From Glaciecola sp. XM2 (lineage in GTDB: Bacteria; Pseudomonadota; Gammaproteobacteria; Enterobacterales; Alteromonadaceae): a DNA stretch of 64,000 bases. The translations under genes were made by a program, and so were the position numbers. The first letter of the stretch is position 1; each line of letters opens with the position of its first letter. Below are positions 53,748 through 63,397 of this stretch, piece after piece. The stretch covers positions 930,001 to 994,000 of the forward strand of contig NZ_JAHEOJ010000020.1 in the NCBI RefSeq assembly GCF_018595715.1, given 5' to 3'. Under the pieces are notes generated by a model that was given only the letters and a program-made list of their open reading frames with translations, was not told the origin of the DNA and made no database searches.

Positions 53748-54233
53748 TTAACGATCTTGATAAGGATCGTCAATACCCAATGATGCTAGGACGGAAGTTT
53801 CAATACCTTCCATCTCTCGCGCGTCTTTTTCGTTTATATGGTCATAGCCTAGCAGATGCAATAGCCCATGCACACATAAATGTGCCCAATGTTGTTCTAT
53901 GGTCTTATCTTGTGCTTTTGCTTCTTGTGCTAACACGTCAACACAAATGACGATGTCGCCTATATAGTCTGACTCCACAAAGTCAGGAGTTTCATTCACA
54001 AATGACAGCACATTGGTGGGCTTATCTTGATTTCGGTAGTCTCGATTGAGCGTTTGCGATTCAGCGCGTGAAACCGCTCTGATGGTGAGTTCTACGCGGT
54101 GTTGATAGCTAATGTGTAACAGCGCTTGCGTTAGCCATGCCGAGATATCAGATTGAGAGACAAGCAGAGTTTGTTCTTGAGGTGATAAATCGTCTCCGGC
54201 TTCAAAAACAAACTCTAATGCATCAGTATTCAC
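53748..54233 (-). CDS. ybeY: Endoribonuclease YbeY
   Basis: A 161-residue metal-dependent RNase that matures 16S rRNA 3' ends and takes part in ribosome quality control. The zinc motif HGLLHLLGYDH is at about residues 120-130, with RDYRNQDKPTNVLSF upstream. The start overlaps the phoH-like gene stop by 4 bases (ATGA), so translation is coupled. Confidence 0.96.
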   Translation of the reverse strand: MNTDALEFVFEAGDDLSPQEQTLLVSQSDISAWLTQALLHISYQHRVELTIRAVSRAESQTLNRDYRNQDKPTNVLSFVNETPDFVESDYIGDIVICVDVLAQEAKAQDKTIEQHWAHLCVHGLLHLLGYDHINEKDAREMEGIETSVLASLGIDDPYQDR

Positions 54234-55285
54234 TGGCTAGGATCTTTATCATTGGGCTTTGTTTCGTTGGTTTGCAGCTGTTCACGCTGGGGCTTTTTAA
54301 TCGCCTCTTGTTGGGCATCATGCTCTTCATAAGCTTGAACGATGCGCGCAACCACAGGGTGGCGAACCACATCATTTGCGGTAAAGAAGTTAAATGAAAT
54401 GTCGTTGACTTGCCCTAGTACATCAATCGCGTGTCTTAGGCCAGAGCGCGTGCCCCGTGGCAGGTCGACCTGGGTAATATCGCCGGTGATCACCGCTTTA
54501 GAGTTAAAGCCAATACGGGTTAAAAACATTTTCATTTGTTCTGGCGTGGTATTTTGTGATTCATCTAAAATGATAAACGCGTCGTTAAGGGTACGCCCTC
54601 GCATGTAAGCTAAAGGGGCGACTTCAATAACGTTCCGTTCTATCAGCTTCTCGACTTTTTCAAAGCCAAGCATTTCAAACAGAGCATCGTAAAGAGGACG
54701 CAAATACGGGTCGACTTTTTGTGATAAGTCACCCGGTAGGAATCCGAGTTTTTCACCTGCTTCAACAGCTGGACGGGTTAGCATAATTCGTCTGATTTCT
54801 TGACGCTCTAAGGCATCCACTGCGCAGGCTACCGCTAAGTAGGTTTTACCTGTACCCGCTGGGCCCACACCAAAGGTGATATCGTGGTTAACAACGTTAG
54901 CGACATATTTTGATTGGTTGGGATTGCGTGGTTTGATCACTCCACGCTTTGTTTTTATGTGTACTTCTTTGCCGTAGTCGCCAGCCTCGGCACGCTCAAG
55001 ACATTTCGCTTCTTGAATCGCTAAGTGGACCTGATTTGGCTCAAGTGCAGGAATGCTACCTTTTACGGGTTGAGTTTCAATGTACAACAATTTAAGTAAC
55101 TCACTGGCGCCATTAGCCTGCTGTGGGTCACCCATGACGTTAAACTGATTGTTGCGGTATGAAATTTCAACGCCTAAGCGGCGTTCAATTTGTTTGATAT
55201 TGTCATCAAATGGACCACACAAGCTCGACAAGCGTTTACTATCGTCAGGCTCTAATACAATTTGATTACTCACAAGATTACTCAA
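54230..55285 (-). CDS. ybeZ: PhoH-like ATPase YbeZ
   Basis: A 351-residue ATPase of the PhoH family. A KH-like N-terminal region precedes the Walker A in FGVGPAGTGKTYLAVACAV (about residues 138-156) and a Walker B AFIILDESQNTTPEQMKMFL. YbeZ works with YbeY in RNA processing. It lies between miaB and ybeY in the usual order, overlapping ybeY by 4 bases and starting 24 bases after miaB. Confidence 0.95.
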   Translation of the reverse strand: MSNLVSNQIVLEPDDSKRLSSLCGPFDDNIKQIERRLGVEISYRNNQFNVMGDPQQANGASELLKLLYIETQPVKGSIPALEPNQVHLAIQEAKCLERAEAGDYGKEVHIKTKRGVIKPRNPNQSKYVANVVNHDITFGVGPAGTGKTYLAVACAVDALERQEIRRIMLTRPAVEAGEKLGFLPGDLSQKVDPYLRPLYDALFEMLGFEKVEKLIERNVIEVAPLAYMRGRTLNDAFIILDESQNTTPEQMKMFLTRIGFNSKAVITGDITQVDLPRGTRSGLRHAIDVLGQVNDISFNFFTANDVVRHPVVARIVQAYEEHDAQQEAIKKPQREQLQTNETKPNDKDPSQ

Positions 55286-55309
55286 TACAAATTCCTTACA
55301 AAATATAGA

Positions 55310-56737
55310 CTATATAGGGGTAAATTGGATGACGCCGTGGGCATCAGGTGCCGGCTGCTTAGCCATAATGCTATGTGGCGATACGGCCACACGCAGCCCC
55401 ATGTCTGCTTCTCTTAAAACAACGTCGCCGCGCAATGAATTAGAGAATACGTTGGTGACTTCAACATCAACAAACTCGCCAATCATATCAGGGCTACCCT
55501 TGAAGTTTACCACGCGGTTGTTTTCAGTACGGCCGGTAAGTTCGTCAGGGTCTTTCTTCGAAGGGCCCTCAACGAGAATGCGCTGCACCGTGCCTAACAT
55601 GTTACGCGCGATTTGCTGAGCGTTTTGATTAATACGCTGTTGTAATATATGCAAACGTTGCTTTTTCGTGTCTTCGCTCACATCGTCTACAATATCGGCA
55701 GCAGGTGTGCCAGGGCGCGCACTGTAGATAAAGCTGAAGCTCATGTCGTAACCCACATGATTAATCAGATTCATGGTGGCTTCAAAATCATCTTCCGTTT
55801 CGCCAGGGAAACCAATAATAAAATCAGAGCTCATGCACAGGTTAGGGCGAACCTTTTTCAACTTGCGGATAGTGCTTTTGTATTCAATAGCGGTATGGCC
55901 GCGCTTCATCATGTTTAACACGCGATCAGAGCCGCTCTGTACTGGCAGGTGAAGATGATCAACAAGCTCTGGAATGTGTTTGTATGCTTCAATGATGTCG
56001 TCTGTAAATTCTACTGGGTGAGACGTGGTGTAGCGAATGCGGTCAATGCCGTCGATGCTTGCGACAAGCTCGAGCAACTCGGCAAAACGGCAAATACTGC
56101 CATCGTGATGAGGGCCTCTAAATGCATTTACATTTTGTCCGAGCAAGTTTACTTCGCGTACACCTTGAGCGGCAAGTTGCGCGACTTCTAGCAATACATC
56201 ATCAACTGGGCGACTGACTTCTTCGCCGCGGGTGTATGGCACCACACAAAAGCTGCAATACTTCGAGCAACCTTCCATGATAGAGACAAAGGCGGTAGGG
56301 CCTTCGGCACGAGGCTCTGGTAAGCGGTCAAACTTTTCTATTTCAGGAAAGCTCACGTCTACCACTGATTTATCGCCGCTTTTAATCTGCGTTATCATTT
56401 CAGGCAAGCGGTGCAAGGTTTGAGGCCCAAATACTATATCGACATATGGCGCGCGTTTACGTATTTCGTCACCTTCTTGAGAGGCCACGCAACCACCTAC
56501 GCCAATAATTAATTCTGGCTTAGTCTTTTTAAGGTTTTTCCATCGTCCTAGCTGGTGGAATACTTTTTCTTGGGCTTTTTCGCGAATAGAGCAGGTGTTA
56601 AGTAAAATAACATCCGCATCTTCGGCCTCCTCAGCCGCTGTGTAACCATGCGTTGAGTCCAGCAGGTCTGCCATTTTTTCCGAGTCGTACTCGTTCATTT
56701 GGCAGCCCCAAGTTTTGATAAACAGCTTTTTAGTCAT
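55310..56737 (-). CDS. miaB: tRNA-2-methylthio-N6-dimethylallyladenosine synthase
   Basis: MiaB is a radical-SAM methylthiotransferase that adds the ms2 group to i6A37 of tRNAs. I start at the ATG at 56737, giving 475 residues and the conserved N-terminus [19 protein letters not shown]; a GTG 12 bases earlier also fits the frame. The N-terminal UPF0004 domain holds three cluster cysteines. The radical-SAM triad is in [17 protein letters not shown] (about residues 152-168), and a C-terminal TRAM domain ends the protein. It heads the miaB/ybeZ/ybeY/corC/lnt operon. Confidence 0.97.
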   Translation of the reverse strand: MTKKLFIKTWGCQMNEYDSEKMADLLDSTHGYTAAEEAEDADVILLNTCSIREKAQEKVFHQLGRWKNLKKTKPELIIGVGGCVASQEGDEIRKRAPYVDIVFGPQTLHRLPEMITQIKSGDKSVVDVSFPEIEKFDRLPEPRAEGPTAFVSIMEGCSKYCSFCVVPYTRGEEVSRPVDDVLLEVAQLAAQGVREVNLLGQNVNAFRGPHHDGSICRFAELLELVASIDGIDRIRYTTSHPVEFTDDIIEAYKHIPELVDHLHLPVQSGSDRVLNMMKRGHTAIEYKSTIRKLKKVRPNLCMSSDFIIGFPGETEDDFEATMNLINHVGYDMSFSFIYSARPGTPAADIVDDVSEDTKKQRLHILQQRINQNAQQIARNMLGTVQRILVEGPSKKDPDELTGRTENNRVVNFKGSPDMIGEFVDVEVTNVFSNSLRGDVVLREADMGLRVAVSPHSIMAKQPAPDAHGVIQFTPI

Positions 56738-56918
56738 ACGGCTAATCACAAACCTTGATATTTAATTAAGCGGGAATATTGCCCGCAAAATCTCTTGTGC
56801 AAAAAATAGTCGCGTATTTTACCGTTTTCAGCCTCAATAAGCTAGCCATAGCGAGCGGGCTCTTGCATCGAAAGTTTCTGATAACCAGCATTGGCTAATA
56901 TTGTGGCAACAAGCCTTG

Positions 56919-56924
56919 TATAAT
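56919..56924 (+). promoter_or_regulatory. Candidate -10 element for ubiF
   Basis: A perfect TATAAT at 56919-56924 lies about 100 bases upstream of ubiF in the 283-base gap shared with divergent miaB. No good -35 is found at 16-18 bases, so the promoter is tentative. Nothing else is evident in this gap. Confidence 0.35.
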
Positions 56925-57020
56925 ACCTTATCTGCAACCAAATATAGACTATGGCATACTGGTGCTCATCGTTTAATACGGCGTACTTTAGTATGGTAAA
57001 AGAGCAAGGAAACTATTTAT

Positions 57021-58208
57021 ATGAGCGATACAGACAGTTCAGGCAACGCAACGGTGTTAGACGTTGAGGTCTGCATTTTAGGCGCAGGCATGATCGGTGC
57101 GGCAAGTGCATGTACATTTGCCGCGCAAGGGTTAAGGGTTGCGCTTATTGAGCCTTACATGCCCCATGCATTTGCGCCCGAGCAAGACCCTGACCTTCGT
57201 GTGTCGGCTTTAAATCGCCACAGTATGGATTTACTCGACAGTCTTCATGCCCTCCCTCACATCTACGCTATGCGCTACAGAAGTTACGACACCCTTGAAG
57301 TGTGGGAAGACGAATTTGCGAAAACGCGCTTTTCAGCGCAAGACGTCAAAGAGCACCAACTCGGGATTTTTGTCGAAAATCGTTTAGTGCAATTGGCTTT
57401 GTTGCGCAGCATCGAAGAAAATTTTTCACAGAACGTAAGTGTCATTAATGCCAGCGCTACCCACATTGATGTCGTTAACGCTAAGGTTGCTTTAGACAAT
57501 CAAAGTAGCGTTCAAGCTCGGTTTTTGCTTGGTACCGAAGGTGCACAATCACCTACCCGTAAAGCCGCGGGTATTGGCCAGACTGCTTGGCAATACGCTC
57601 AGCGGGCTAATCTGATTGGCATAAAATTAAGCGAAAGTATTGACGACACCACCTGGCAGCAGTTCACACCAAGCGGTCCACTGGCATTGCTGCCTATGCA
57701 CGAACAGCACGCATGTTTAGTCTGGTATGGTGATGATAAGATGTCTGAGTATATCCAATCTCTTGATAAGACAAGTTTGAAAGAGGCCATCGTGGAGCAT
57801 TTCCCGCAGCGTTTAGGGGATTTTGAGGTGGTTGATAAAGCTGGTTTCCCGCTCGCTCGCATGCATGCAAACCAGTATTGGCGACACAAAGCGGTGCTCG
57901 CTGGAGATTCAGCCCATACCATTAACCCGCTTGCAGGGCAGGGGGTGAACTTAGGGTTTAAGGACGTAAAAGCCCTTGGCGAAGCAATTAAAAGCCACGG
58001 TATTAATGACCTCGATAATGCTTTTCGTGCGTATGAAAAAAAACGAAGGGCTCAAAATTTACTGATGATGTCTGCTATGGACGGGCTGTATATGGCATTT
58101 AGTAACGATATCAAGCCACTTAAGTTTGCCAGAAACGCTGCGCTGATGTTGGCAAATAGCGCAGGACCACTTAAAAATACCGCACTAAAGTACGCGATGG
58201 GGCTCTAA
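57021..58208 (+). CDS. ubiF: UbiF-like ubiquinone biosynthesis hydroxylase
   Basis: A 395-residue flavin monooxygenase of the UbiH/UbiF/VisC group. The FAD motif is VCILGAGMIGAASACTFAAQG (about residues 16-36; the core is GAGMIGAASA). The second FAD motif is VLAGDSAHTINPLAGQGVNLGF (around 292-313, with the GD-x(n)-P of the family). The position beside miaB and upstream of a Gln/Leu/Met tRNA cluster matches E. coli ubiF, which supports UbiF (3-demethoxyubiquinol 3-hydroxylase) over its paralogues. Sequence alone cannot fully separate them. Confidence 0.85.
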   Translation: MSDTDSSGNATVLDVEVCILGAGMIGAASACTFAAQGLRVALIEPYMPHAFAPEQDPDLRVSALNRHSMDLLDSLHALPHIYAMRYRSYDTLEVWEDEFAKTRFSAQDVKEHQLGIFVENRLVQLALLRSIEENFSQNVSVINASATHIDVVNAKVALDNQSSVQARFLLGTEGAQSPTRKAAGIGQTAWQYAQRANLIGIKLSESIDDTTWQQFTPSGPLALLPMHEQHACLVWYGDDKMSEYIQSLDKTSLKEAIVEHFPQRLGDFEVVDKAGFPLARMHANQYWRHKAVLAGDSAHTINPLAGQGVNLGFKDVKALGEAIKSHGINDLDNAFRAYEKKRRAQNLLMMSAMDGLYMAFSNDIKPLKFARNAALMLANSAGPLKNTALKYAMGL

Positions 58209-58248
58209 GGATGATGCAAGCGTATGATTTAAACAAGGGAGTAAACAC

Positions 58249-58422
58249 ATGAACGTATTTGTCATACTGGGTGTGCTGTTTTTAGCACTGATCATCATCA
58301 TACCATTGGTGGAAAAGTCGGGGATGAGCGTATCGCCAGAGACTACCGCCAAATTGTCTCGTTTTATTTGGCCGCTGCTGATTCTCGCGCTGGTGATACA
58401 ATTAATTATGTTTGCGTTTTAG
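58249..58422 (+). CDS. Small two-helix membrane protein (57 residues)
   Basis: A short ORF with a strong AAGGGAG ribosome site 7 bases before its ATG, located 40 bases after ubiF. The product has a first helix (about residues 3-20, FVILGVLFLALIIIIPL), a polar loop with VEKSGMSVSPETTAKLSR, and a second helix (about 40-57, WPLLILALVIQLIMFAF). It ends at the TAG at 58420-58422, ahead of a good terminator. Ribosome site, membrane pattern and terminator make it likely to be real. I do not recognise a family; it may be co-transcribed with ubiF. Confidence 0.7.
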   Translation: MNVFVILGVLFLALIIIIPLVEKSGMSVSPETTAKLSRFIWPLLILALVIQLIMFAF

Positions 58423-58479
58423 GGCGCTAGTGACACTAAGATAAAGTGTTAGTGGTACAAAAGCATGGATTAAAAATAC

Positions 58480-58513
58480 CCCCGAAAGTTAACCAAAATC
58501 TTCGGGGTTTTTT
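58480..58513 (+). terminator. Terminator after the small membrane protein, probably bidirectional
   Basis: CCCCGAA (58480-58486) pairs with TTCGGGG (58501-58507), followed by six T residues at 58508-58513. On the minus strand the same stem is followed by GTATTTTTA, so it can also end the AGCS symporter transcript. Confidence 0.85.
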
Positions 58514-58551
58514 ATGAGTAGAACAGCACATTCTAGTCTTCTTTTGTTCGT

Positions 58552-59976
58552 TTAGGACTCTAATTTACCCGTCCAAATTTCTTTTTCTTCAATGTCACCT
58601 TGCATGTCACACTTTTTATGATCAAACGTAATGTCAACATTCGCTTTGCGCTTGTCTCGATAGTCTTTGGTGATGGACACAATCGTAGGGGTAAGCAACA
58701 CAATCGCAATCACGTTGACCACAGTCATCAATCCTAAAGCCATATCGGCCATTGCCCAGACGGTTGGCAGCGATGCCATCGCGCCCCACAGAATCATGAT
58801 CAAGTACCCTGAGGTGAAAAACGTGCGCCCTAGCTTATTGTCGAGCTTAAACATATGCAGATTCGACTCTCCATAAGCGTAGTTAGCCACCACAGAAGTA
58901 AATGCGAAAAAGCCAATCGCTGCGGCAACAAAGTCTGCTCCGACGCCGCCCATATGCATTTCCATCGCGCTTTGGGTCAGACGTATCCCCTCCATTTCAC
59001 CAATAGAAGTATCTGTACCTAATAAAATAATAAAGGCGGTGGCGGTACATAGCACCATGGTATCTAAAAATACCCCCAGCATTTGAATGTAACCTTGTGA
59101 TGCTGGGTGATTAGGATGAGGACTTGCCGCTGCCGCTGCCTGTGGTACGCTCCCGGAGCCTGCTTCATTAGAATAAAGACCACGCTGAATACCGTTTTGT
59201 ATAGCCGCTGCGAACGCACCGGCGCCAGCTTCTTGCAGGCCAAAGGCCGAGGTGACAATTTGATAAAGTACGCCGGGTAAAAATTCAATGTTGATAATGG
59301 TAATGACTAAGGCAACCAGCACATATGCGATGCCCATGAACGGCACCACCCATTCTGCAAACTTTGCAATGGCGCGAAGGCCGCCAACCACAATTAAACC
59401 AGCGACGACCATAATCACTAAGCCACTGTAGAATGTTGGGATTTGATAGCTGTTGTTAAGTGCATCTGAAATGGTGTTAGCTTGTACGGCGCTAAACACA
59501 AAGCCATAGCCAAAGAATAGGCAGAGCGCGAAGAGTACGGCAAACCAAGAATTCTTTAAGCCCTGCTTGATGTAATATGCGGGGCCGCCTCTGAATTGCC
59601 CGTCACTGTCTTTGATTTTATAAGCTTGCCCTAGCAATGATTCGGCATAACCTGTGGCCATGCCTAACAACGCAATCACCCACATCCAAAACACAGCCCC
59701 AGCGCCACCTAAGGAGATAGCGACGGCGACACCCGCTAAATTCCCAGTGCCAACGCGTGCAGATAAACTTGTACACAATGCTTGAAAGGAGCTGATCCCT
59801 TGTTTGTCGGCTTTGTTGCTGTTCTTCAACAAAGAAAACATATGTTTGAAGTCGAGCAGTTGAATGAACTTGAGTCTGACAGTGAACCAGATGCCCGCTA
59901 ACAGGAGCATAACAATTAAAACTTTCCCATCGCCCCACAGGATATTATTTACAAAACCAACGACTTCATTTATCAA
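58552..59976 (-). CDS. AGCS family sodium:alanine/glycine symporter
   Basis: A 474-residue inner-membrane transporter with about 10-11 helices. Family signatures: FQALCTSLSARVGTGNLAGVA (about residues 64-84; core ARVGTGNLAGVA), the GGPAYYIKQGL segment, and NGIQRGLYSNEAGSGSVPQAA, the typical AGCS cation/substrate motif. It imports alanine or glycine with sodium. It sits alone between ubiF and the tRNA cluster, which are close neighbours in E. coli, so it looks like an insertion into a conserved order. Confidence 0.93.
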   Translation of the reverse strand: MINEVVGFVNNILWGDGKVLIVMLLLAGIWFTVRLKFIQLLDFKHMFSLLKNSNKADKQGISSFQALCTSLSARVGTGNLAGVAVAISLGGAGAVFWMWVIALLGMATGYAESLLGQAYKIKDSDGQFRGGPAYYIKQGLKNSWFAVLFALCLFFGYGFVFSAVQANTISDALNNSYQIPTFYSGLVIMVVAGLIVVGGLRAIAKFAEWVVPFMGIAYVLVALVITIINIEFLPGVLYQIVTSAFGLQEAGAGAFAAAIQNGIQRGLYSNEAGSGSVPQAAAAASPHPNHPASQGYIQMLGVFLDTMVLCTATAFIILLGTDTSIGEMEGIRLTQSAMEMHMGGVGADFVAAAIGFFAFTSVVANYAYGESNLHMFKLDNKLGRTFFTSGYLIMILWGAMASLPTVWAMADMALGLMTVVNVIAIVLLTPTIVSITKDYRDKRKANVDITFDHKKCDMQGDIEEKEIWTGKLES

Positions 59977-60127
59977 AATCTGATGTCCCTATTGCTTCTT
60001 ATTATCACATTTTTATCAACATGATAGCGTGAAGTGGGCGATAGTGCATTAATGGCTTTATGCCAAAAGCGACTTTCTTACATCAAAAAAGCGTATTGGG
60101 AAGTGTAATGGTGTAAAAATGGTGAGA

Positions 60128-60203
60128 TGGCTGGGGTAGCAGGACTCGAACCTACGAATGGCGGGATCAAAACCCGCTGCCTTACCAACTTGGCTATACC
60201 CCA
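60128..60203 (-). tRNA. tRNA-Gln (anticodon TTG), copy 2
   Basis: 76 bases with encoded CCA. The minus strand begins TGGGGTATAGCC, has an anticodon loop with TTG, a T-arm GGTTCGAGTCC and ends CCCCAGCCA. The sequence is identical to the upstream copy. It is the last gene of the Met/Leu/Gln/Gln operon. Confidence 0.97.
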
Positions 60204-60239
60204 GTCGTAAAGAAACTATATTAGGATGCATCTGGAAGA

Positions 60240-60315
60240 TGGCTGGGGTAGCAGGACTCGAACCTACGAATGGCGGGATCAAAACCCGCTGCCTTACCAA
60301 CTTGGCTATACCCCA
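60240..60315 (-). tRNA. tRNA-Gln (anticodon TTG), copy 1
   Basis: 76 bases with encoded CCA, identical to the copy at 60128-60203. Only 36 bases separate the two, pointing to tandem duplication kept identical by gene conversion. It is the third gene in transcription order. Confidence 0.97.
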
Positions 60316-60319
60316 ACAA

Positions 60320-60404
60320 TGGTGCGGAAGGAGAGACTTGAACTCTCACGCCGTGAAGCACTGGAACCTAAATCCAGCGTGTCTACCAATTCCACCACTC
60401 CCGC
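60320..60404 (-). tRNA. tRNA-Leu (anticodon TAG)
   Basis: 85 bases with encoded CCA and a long variable arm, as expected for tRNA-Leu. The minus strand begins GCGGGAGTGGTGG; the acceptor GCGGGAG pairs with CTTCCGC with one G-T pair. The anticodon loop is TTTAGGT. It lies 4 bases upstream of tRNA-Gln copy 1. Confidence 0.97.
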
Positions 60405-60430
60405 ATCTCCAGACACTTACCGAAATTAAT

Positions 60431-60507
60431 TGGTGGCTACGGCGGGACTCGAACCTGCGACCCCATCATTATGAGTGATGTGCTCTAACCAGCTGAGCTA
60501 CGTAGCC
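60431..60507 (-). tRNA. tRNA-Met (anticodon CAT), elongator
   Basis: 77 bases with encoded CCA. The acceptor GGCTACG pairs fully with CGTAGCC, which marks the elongator form (the initiator has a mismatch at position 1-72). The anticodon loop is CTCATAA. It is the first gene of the tRNA operon. Confidence 0.97.
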
Positions 60508-60539
60508 ATGTAAATCCACTCAATTTCGGAGTGGCGCGT

Positions 60540-60568
60540 ATTATGCTCAGTTGAACTAGGGTCGTCAA
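60540..60568 (-). promoter_or_regulatory. Strong sigma-70 promoter of the tRNA operon
   Basis: On the minus strand, TTGACG (60568-60563) and CATAAT (60545-60540) are separated by 17 bases. The next bases, ACGCGCC, form a GC-rich discriminator typical of stringently controlled stable-RNA promoters. It lies about 30 bases upstream of tRNA-Met. Confidence 0.85.
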
Positions 60569-60704
60569 CCGTTTTTTCGAGAATTCCCTACAGTTGTACA
60601 CATTCTAAGCAAGCGTGGCGTAAACTTAAGCAAAATGACAGCTTAGTAGCGCTAACTGAGCTGCCTTATCTCAAAAAATGAGCAATGGATATAGTGTGCA
60701 GACC

Positions 60705-61796
60705 TTACACGTTAAATCTAAAGTGGATGACGTCACCGTCTTTAACTATGTATTCTTTGCCTTCTAGACGCCATTTACCTGCATCTTTTGCGCCTTGTTC
60801 ACCGTTATAGGCGATAAAGTCGTCAAAACCCACAATTTCAGCGCGAATAAAGCCTTTTTCAAAGTCGGTATGTATTTTACCTGCCGCTTGAGGCGCTGTT
60901 GAGCCCTCTGGGAAAGTCCACGCTCTTACTTCTTTTACACCAGCGGTGAAATACGTTTTCAGCGTCAGGAGACTATATCCGCCGCGTATCACACGATTTA
61001 ACCCGGGCTCTGTAAGACCAAGCTCTTCCATAAAGTCCGCTTTATCTTCTTCATCAAGCTCGGCAATATCAGACTCAATCGCGGCGCATACGGCTACCAC
61101 AACGGCGCCTTCGGCGTCTGCGATGGCCTGAACTTTATCTAGATAAGGGTTATTCTCAAAACCATCTTCGTTCACATTAGCGATGTACATAGTGGGTTTT
61201 AAGGTAAGGAAATTCATATAGCTAATGGCTTTATGCTCTTCTGGCGAAAGTTCAACAGCGCGAAGTAGGGTGCCTTCATTCAAATGTGGAAGAATCTTCT
61301 CAAGGACTTTCAGTTCAAATTTGGCATCAGCATCGCCGCCTTTAGCGCGTTTACCTACGCGTATCATGGCTTTTTCAGTGGTCTCTAAATCGGCAAGGCC
61401 AAGTTCGGTGTTGATGACATCAATATCTTCTTGTGGATCCACTTTGCCAGCAACGTGAACGATATTATCGTTATCAAAACAGCGTACAACATGACCAATG
61501 GCATCTGTTTCTCGTATGTTGGCTAGAAACTTATTGCCTAAACCTTCGCCTTTAGATGCACCGGCGACCAATCCAGCAATGTCAACAAACTCCATTGTTG
61601 TCGCAATCACTTTTTGTGGTTTAACGATAGCGGCTAGCTGGTCAAGACGGGTATCGGGCACCGGCACAACACCTGTGTTCGGCTCGATGGTACAAAAAGG
61701 AAAGTTAGCTGCTTCTATCCCAGCTTTGGTGAGGGCATTAAACAAAGTAGACTTGCCAACGTTAGGTAGTCCTACAATTCCGCATTTGAATCCCAT
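60705..61796 (-). CDS. ychF: Redox-regulated ribosome-binding ATPase YchF
   Basis: A 363-residue P-loop protein of the OLA1/YchF group, which prefers ATP over GTP and binds ribosomes. G1 is in [19 protein letters not shown] (about residues 5-23), G3 is [19 protein letters not shown], and the altered G4 region reads YIANVNEDG, the YchF hallmark. A C-terminal TGS domain ends the protein ([20 protein letters not shown]). It follows pth on the same strand, as in E. coli. Confidence 0.97.
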   Translation of the reverse strand: MGFKCGIVGLPNVGKSTLFNALTKAGIEAANFPFCTIEPNTGVVPVPDTRLDQLAAIVKPQKVIATTMEFVDIAGLVAGASKGEGLGNKFLANIRETDAIGHVVRCFDNDNIVHVAGKVDPQEDIDVINTELGLADLETTEKAMIRVGKRAKGGDADAKFELKVLEKILPHLNEGTLLRAVELSPEEHKAISYMNFLTLKPTMYIANVNEDGFENNPYLDKVQAIADAEGAVVVAVCAAIESDIAELDEEDKADFMEELGLTEPGLNRVIRGGYSLLTLKTYFTAGVKEVRAWTFPEGSTAPQAAGKIHTDFEKGFIRAEIVGFDDFIAYNGEQGAKDAGKWRLEGKEYIVKDGDVIHFRFNV

Positions 61797-61885
61797 AATG
61801 ATTGCCTTAATATAAATGGTCGTGATGTAAAAGGTGTTAGTGGTAATGAGTCATCGCTGTTGTGAACACGAATCTCATGCTGCCG

Positions 61886-62473
61886 TTAATCTTCTGCTTT
61901 ATATGAATGTAAGCGTTGTTGTGCGCTCACTAAATCTTGTTTTAACAGCAATGCTGTACATCGAATGGCTTCATCTATCGCGCCATCGATTTTTGCTTGT
62001 TCTTTTTCACTGGCTTTACTTAGAACATGCCCAGTGACGCGGCTTTTGTGTCCGGGGTGACCGATACCAATGCGCAAACGTAAAAAATCTTTTTGGTTGG
62101 CGAGGGCGCGCACTGTATCTCTTATTCCGTTTTGGCTTGAGCTGCCGCCTATCTTGAACTTTGCTATACCTGCTTCAAAGTCGAGCTCGTCAAAGGCAAC
62201 CAGTAACTCTTCGGGTAATATTTTGTAGAAGGTACACATGGCGCCTACTGCTTGGCCACTCTTATTCATAAAAGTCGTGGGGATAAGCAGCCTGACGTCT
62301 TTGCCTTCAATCATTCCGCGGCCGGTAAAACCAAAAAACTTAGCTTCATATTTCATGGGTATATTGAAATAGGAAGCTAAGTTTTCTACAAACATGGCAC
62401 CTGCATTGTGCCGAGTATTGTGATATTCGGGGCCTGGATTACCCAAGCCCACGATTAGACGAATATCAGACAA
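61886..62473 (-). CDS. pth: Peptidyl-tRNA hydrolase
   Basis: Pth frees peptidyl-tRNAs dropped by ribosomes. I place the start at the TTG at 62473, giving 195 residues (E. coli 194). An AGAGGA ribosome site lies 8 bases upstream, and the protein then begins (M)SDIRLIVGLGNPGPEYHNT. The open frame extends to an ATG at 62518, but that start overlaps rplY and adds 15 unrelated residues. The catalytic His is in NTRHNAGAMFV (about residue 23) and Asn is in TFMNKSGQAVG. It is only 4 bases from the rplY stop, so they are co-translated. Confidence 0.96.
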   Translation of the reverse strand: MSDIRLIVGLGNPGPEYHNTRHNAGAMFVENLASYFNIPMKYEAKFFGFTGRGMIEGKDVRLLIPTTFMNKSGQAVGAMCTFYKILPEELLVAFDELDFEAGIAKFKIGGSSSQNGIRDTVRALANQKDFLRLRIGIGHPGHKSRVTGHVLSKASEKEQAKIDGAIDEAIRCTALLLKQDLVSAQQRLHSYKAED

Positions 62474-62477
62474 CTGA

Positions 62478-63119
62478 TTATTCCTCTGGTGCCTCTTCAG
62501 TACCACCTTCTGCATCATCCGCTTCTACTGCAGGGCCTTTAGGCGCTTTAATAGTTACGATAGCAAGGTCATGGCCTTCGCCTTTACCTAGCTCAACAGA
62601 CTCAACACCTTTAGGTAGTTTAATGTCTGACAAGTGAACGGTTTGACCCAGTTCAACAGCAGCCATATCTACTTCGATGTACTCTGGTAAGTCTTTAGGT
62701 AGACAGGTTACTTCAAGCTCAAGCACTTGGTGCTCTGCGTGACCGCCGTCAGTTTTGATACCAGGAGCAACATCTTCGTTGATGAAGTGAAGTGGTACGT
62801 TGGTGTGTAGTTTTTCACCGGCGATAACGCGTTGGAAATCAACGTGGGTTACTTTTGGCTTAAACGGGTGGCGCTGCATGTCTTTCACTAACGCTTCGAC
62901 TTTCTTTCCGTCGATGTTAAGCGTTAATACGTGAGAGTAGAATGCTTCAAAGTCTTGCGCTTGTATCAATTTGTTGTGATCAAGAGTAAGTGATACAGGA
63001 GCTTCAGAACCACCATAAAGGATCGCTGGCACTTTTCCAGTAAGACGTAGGCGGCGGCTCGCACCTTTCCCTAGGTCAGTACGGACGCTAGCATCCAAGT
63101 TAAATATTGCTTCAGACAT
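62478..63119 (-). CDS. rplY: Ribosomal protein bL25, long (Ctc-type) form
   Basis: Binds 5S rRNA in the large subunit. The start is the ATG at 63119, with GGAG 6 bases upstream; the ATG 12 bases earlier overlaps that site. The 213-residue protein has the L25 domain ([22 protein letters not shown], core GKGASRRLR) and the TL5/Ctc C-terminal domain, then an acidic tail ending [11 protein letters not shown]. coli L25 is a short form of about 94 residues; the long form is common in other proteobacteria. It heads the rplY/pth/ychF operon. Confidence 0.96.
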   Translation of the reverse strand: MSEAIFNLDASVRTDLGKGASRRLRLTGKVPAILYGGSEAPVSLTLDHNKLIQAQDFEAFYSHVLTLNIDGKKVEALVKDMQRHPFKPKVTHVDFQRVIAGEKLHTNVPLHFINEDVAPGIKTDGGHAEHQVLELEVTCLPKDLPEYIEVDMAAVELGQTVHLSDIKLPKGVESVELGKGEGHDLAIVTIKAPKGPAVEADDAEGGTEEAPEE

Positions 63120-63397
63120 AATTGTCTCCATTAGGTTTTAGTTAGCATAAACTTTGCGACCAAGTTATGCATGAGTCTCACAAAACACGTGAGTCCGTAA
63201 TCAAACGGCGGCGAATTCTATCATTAGTTAGCACAGCAAACAATTAATAAATGTCTGGCATGTTGGAGTGGTGAGAACCATCCACAACGCGGTTACAAAA
63301 CTTAGATGTATTGGTAGGCTAACGCTAAAACTGTTAGCCTGCTTTAAATACGTTTAATGATTGTGTCGTTGGGAAACCAAACTTGCAGAAGCGCCTG
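63120..63397. other. Intergenic region between the gamma-glutamyltransferase gene and rplY
   Basis: 278 bases with no ORF or RNA gene that I recognise. It must carry the rplY operon promoter on the minus strand; no clear -35/-10 pair could be assigned by eye. Confidence 0.4.

Noticed and set aside
60158-60478. Frames of 60-106 codons across the tRNA cluster on both strands
   Set aside because: They translate tRNA genes; the repeated peptide is caused by the two identical tRNA-Gln copies.
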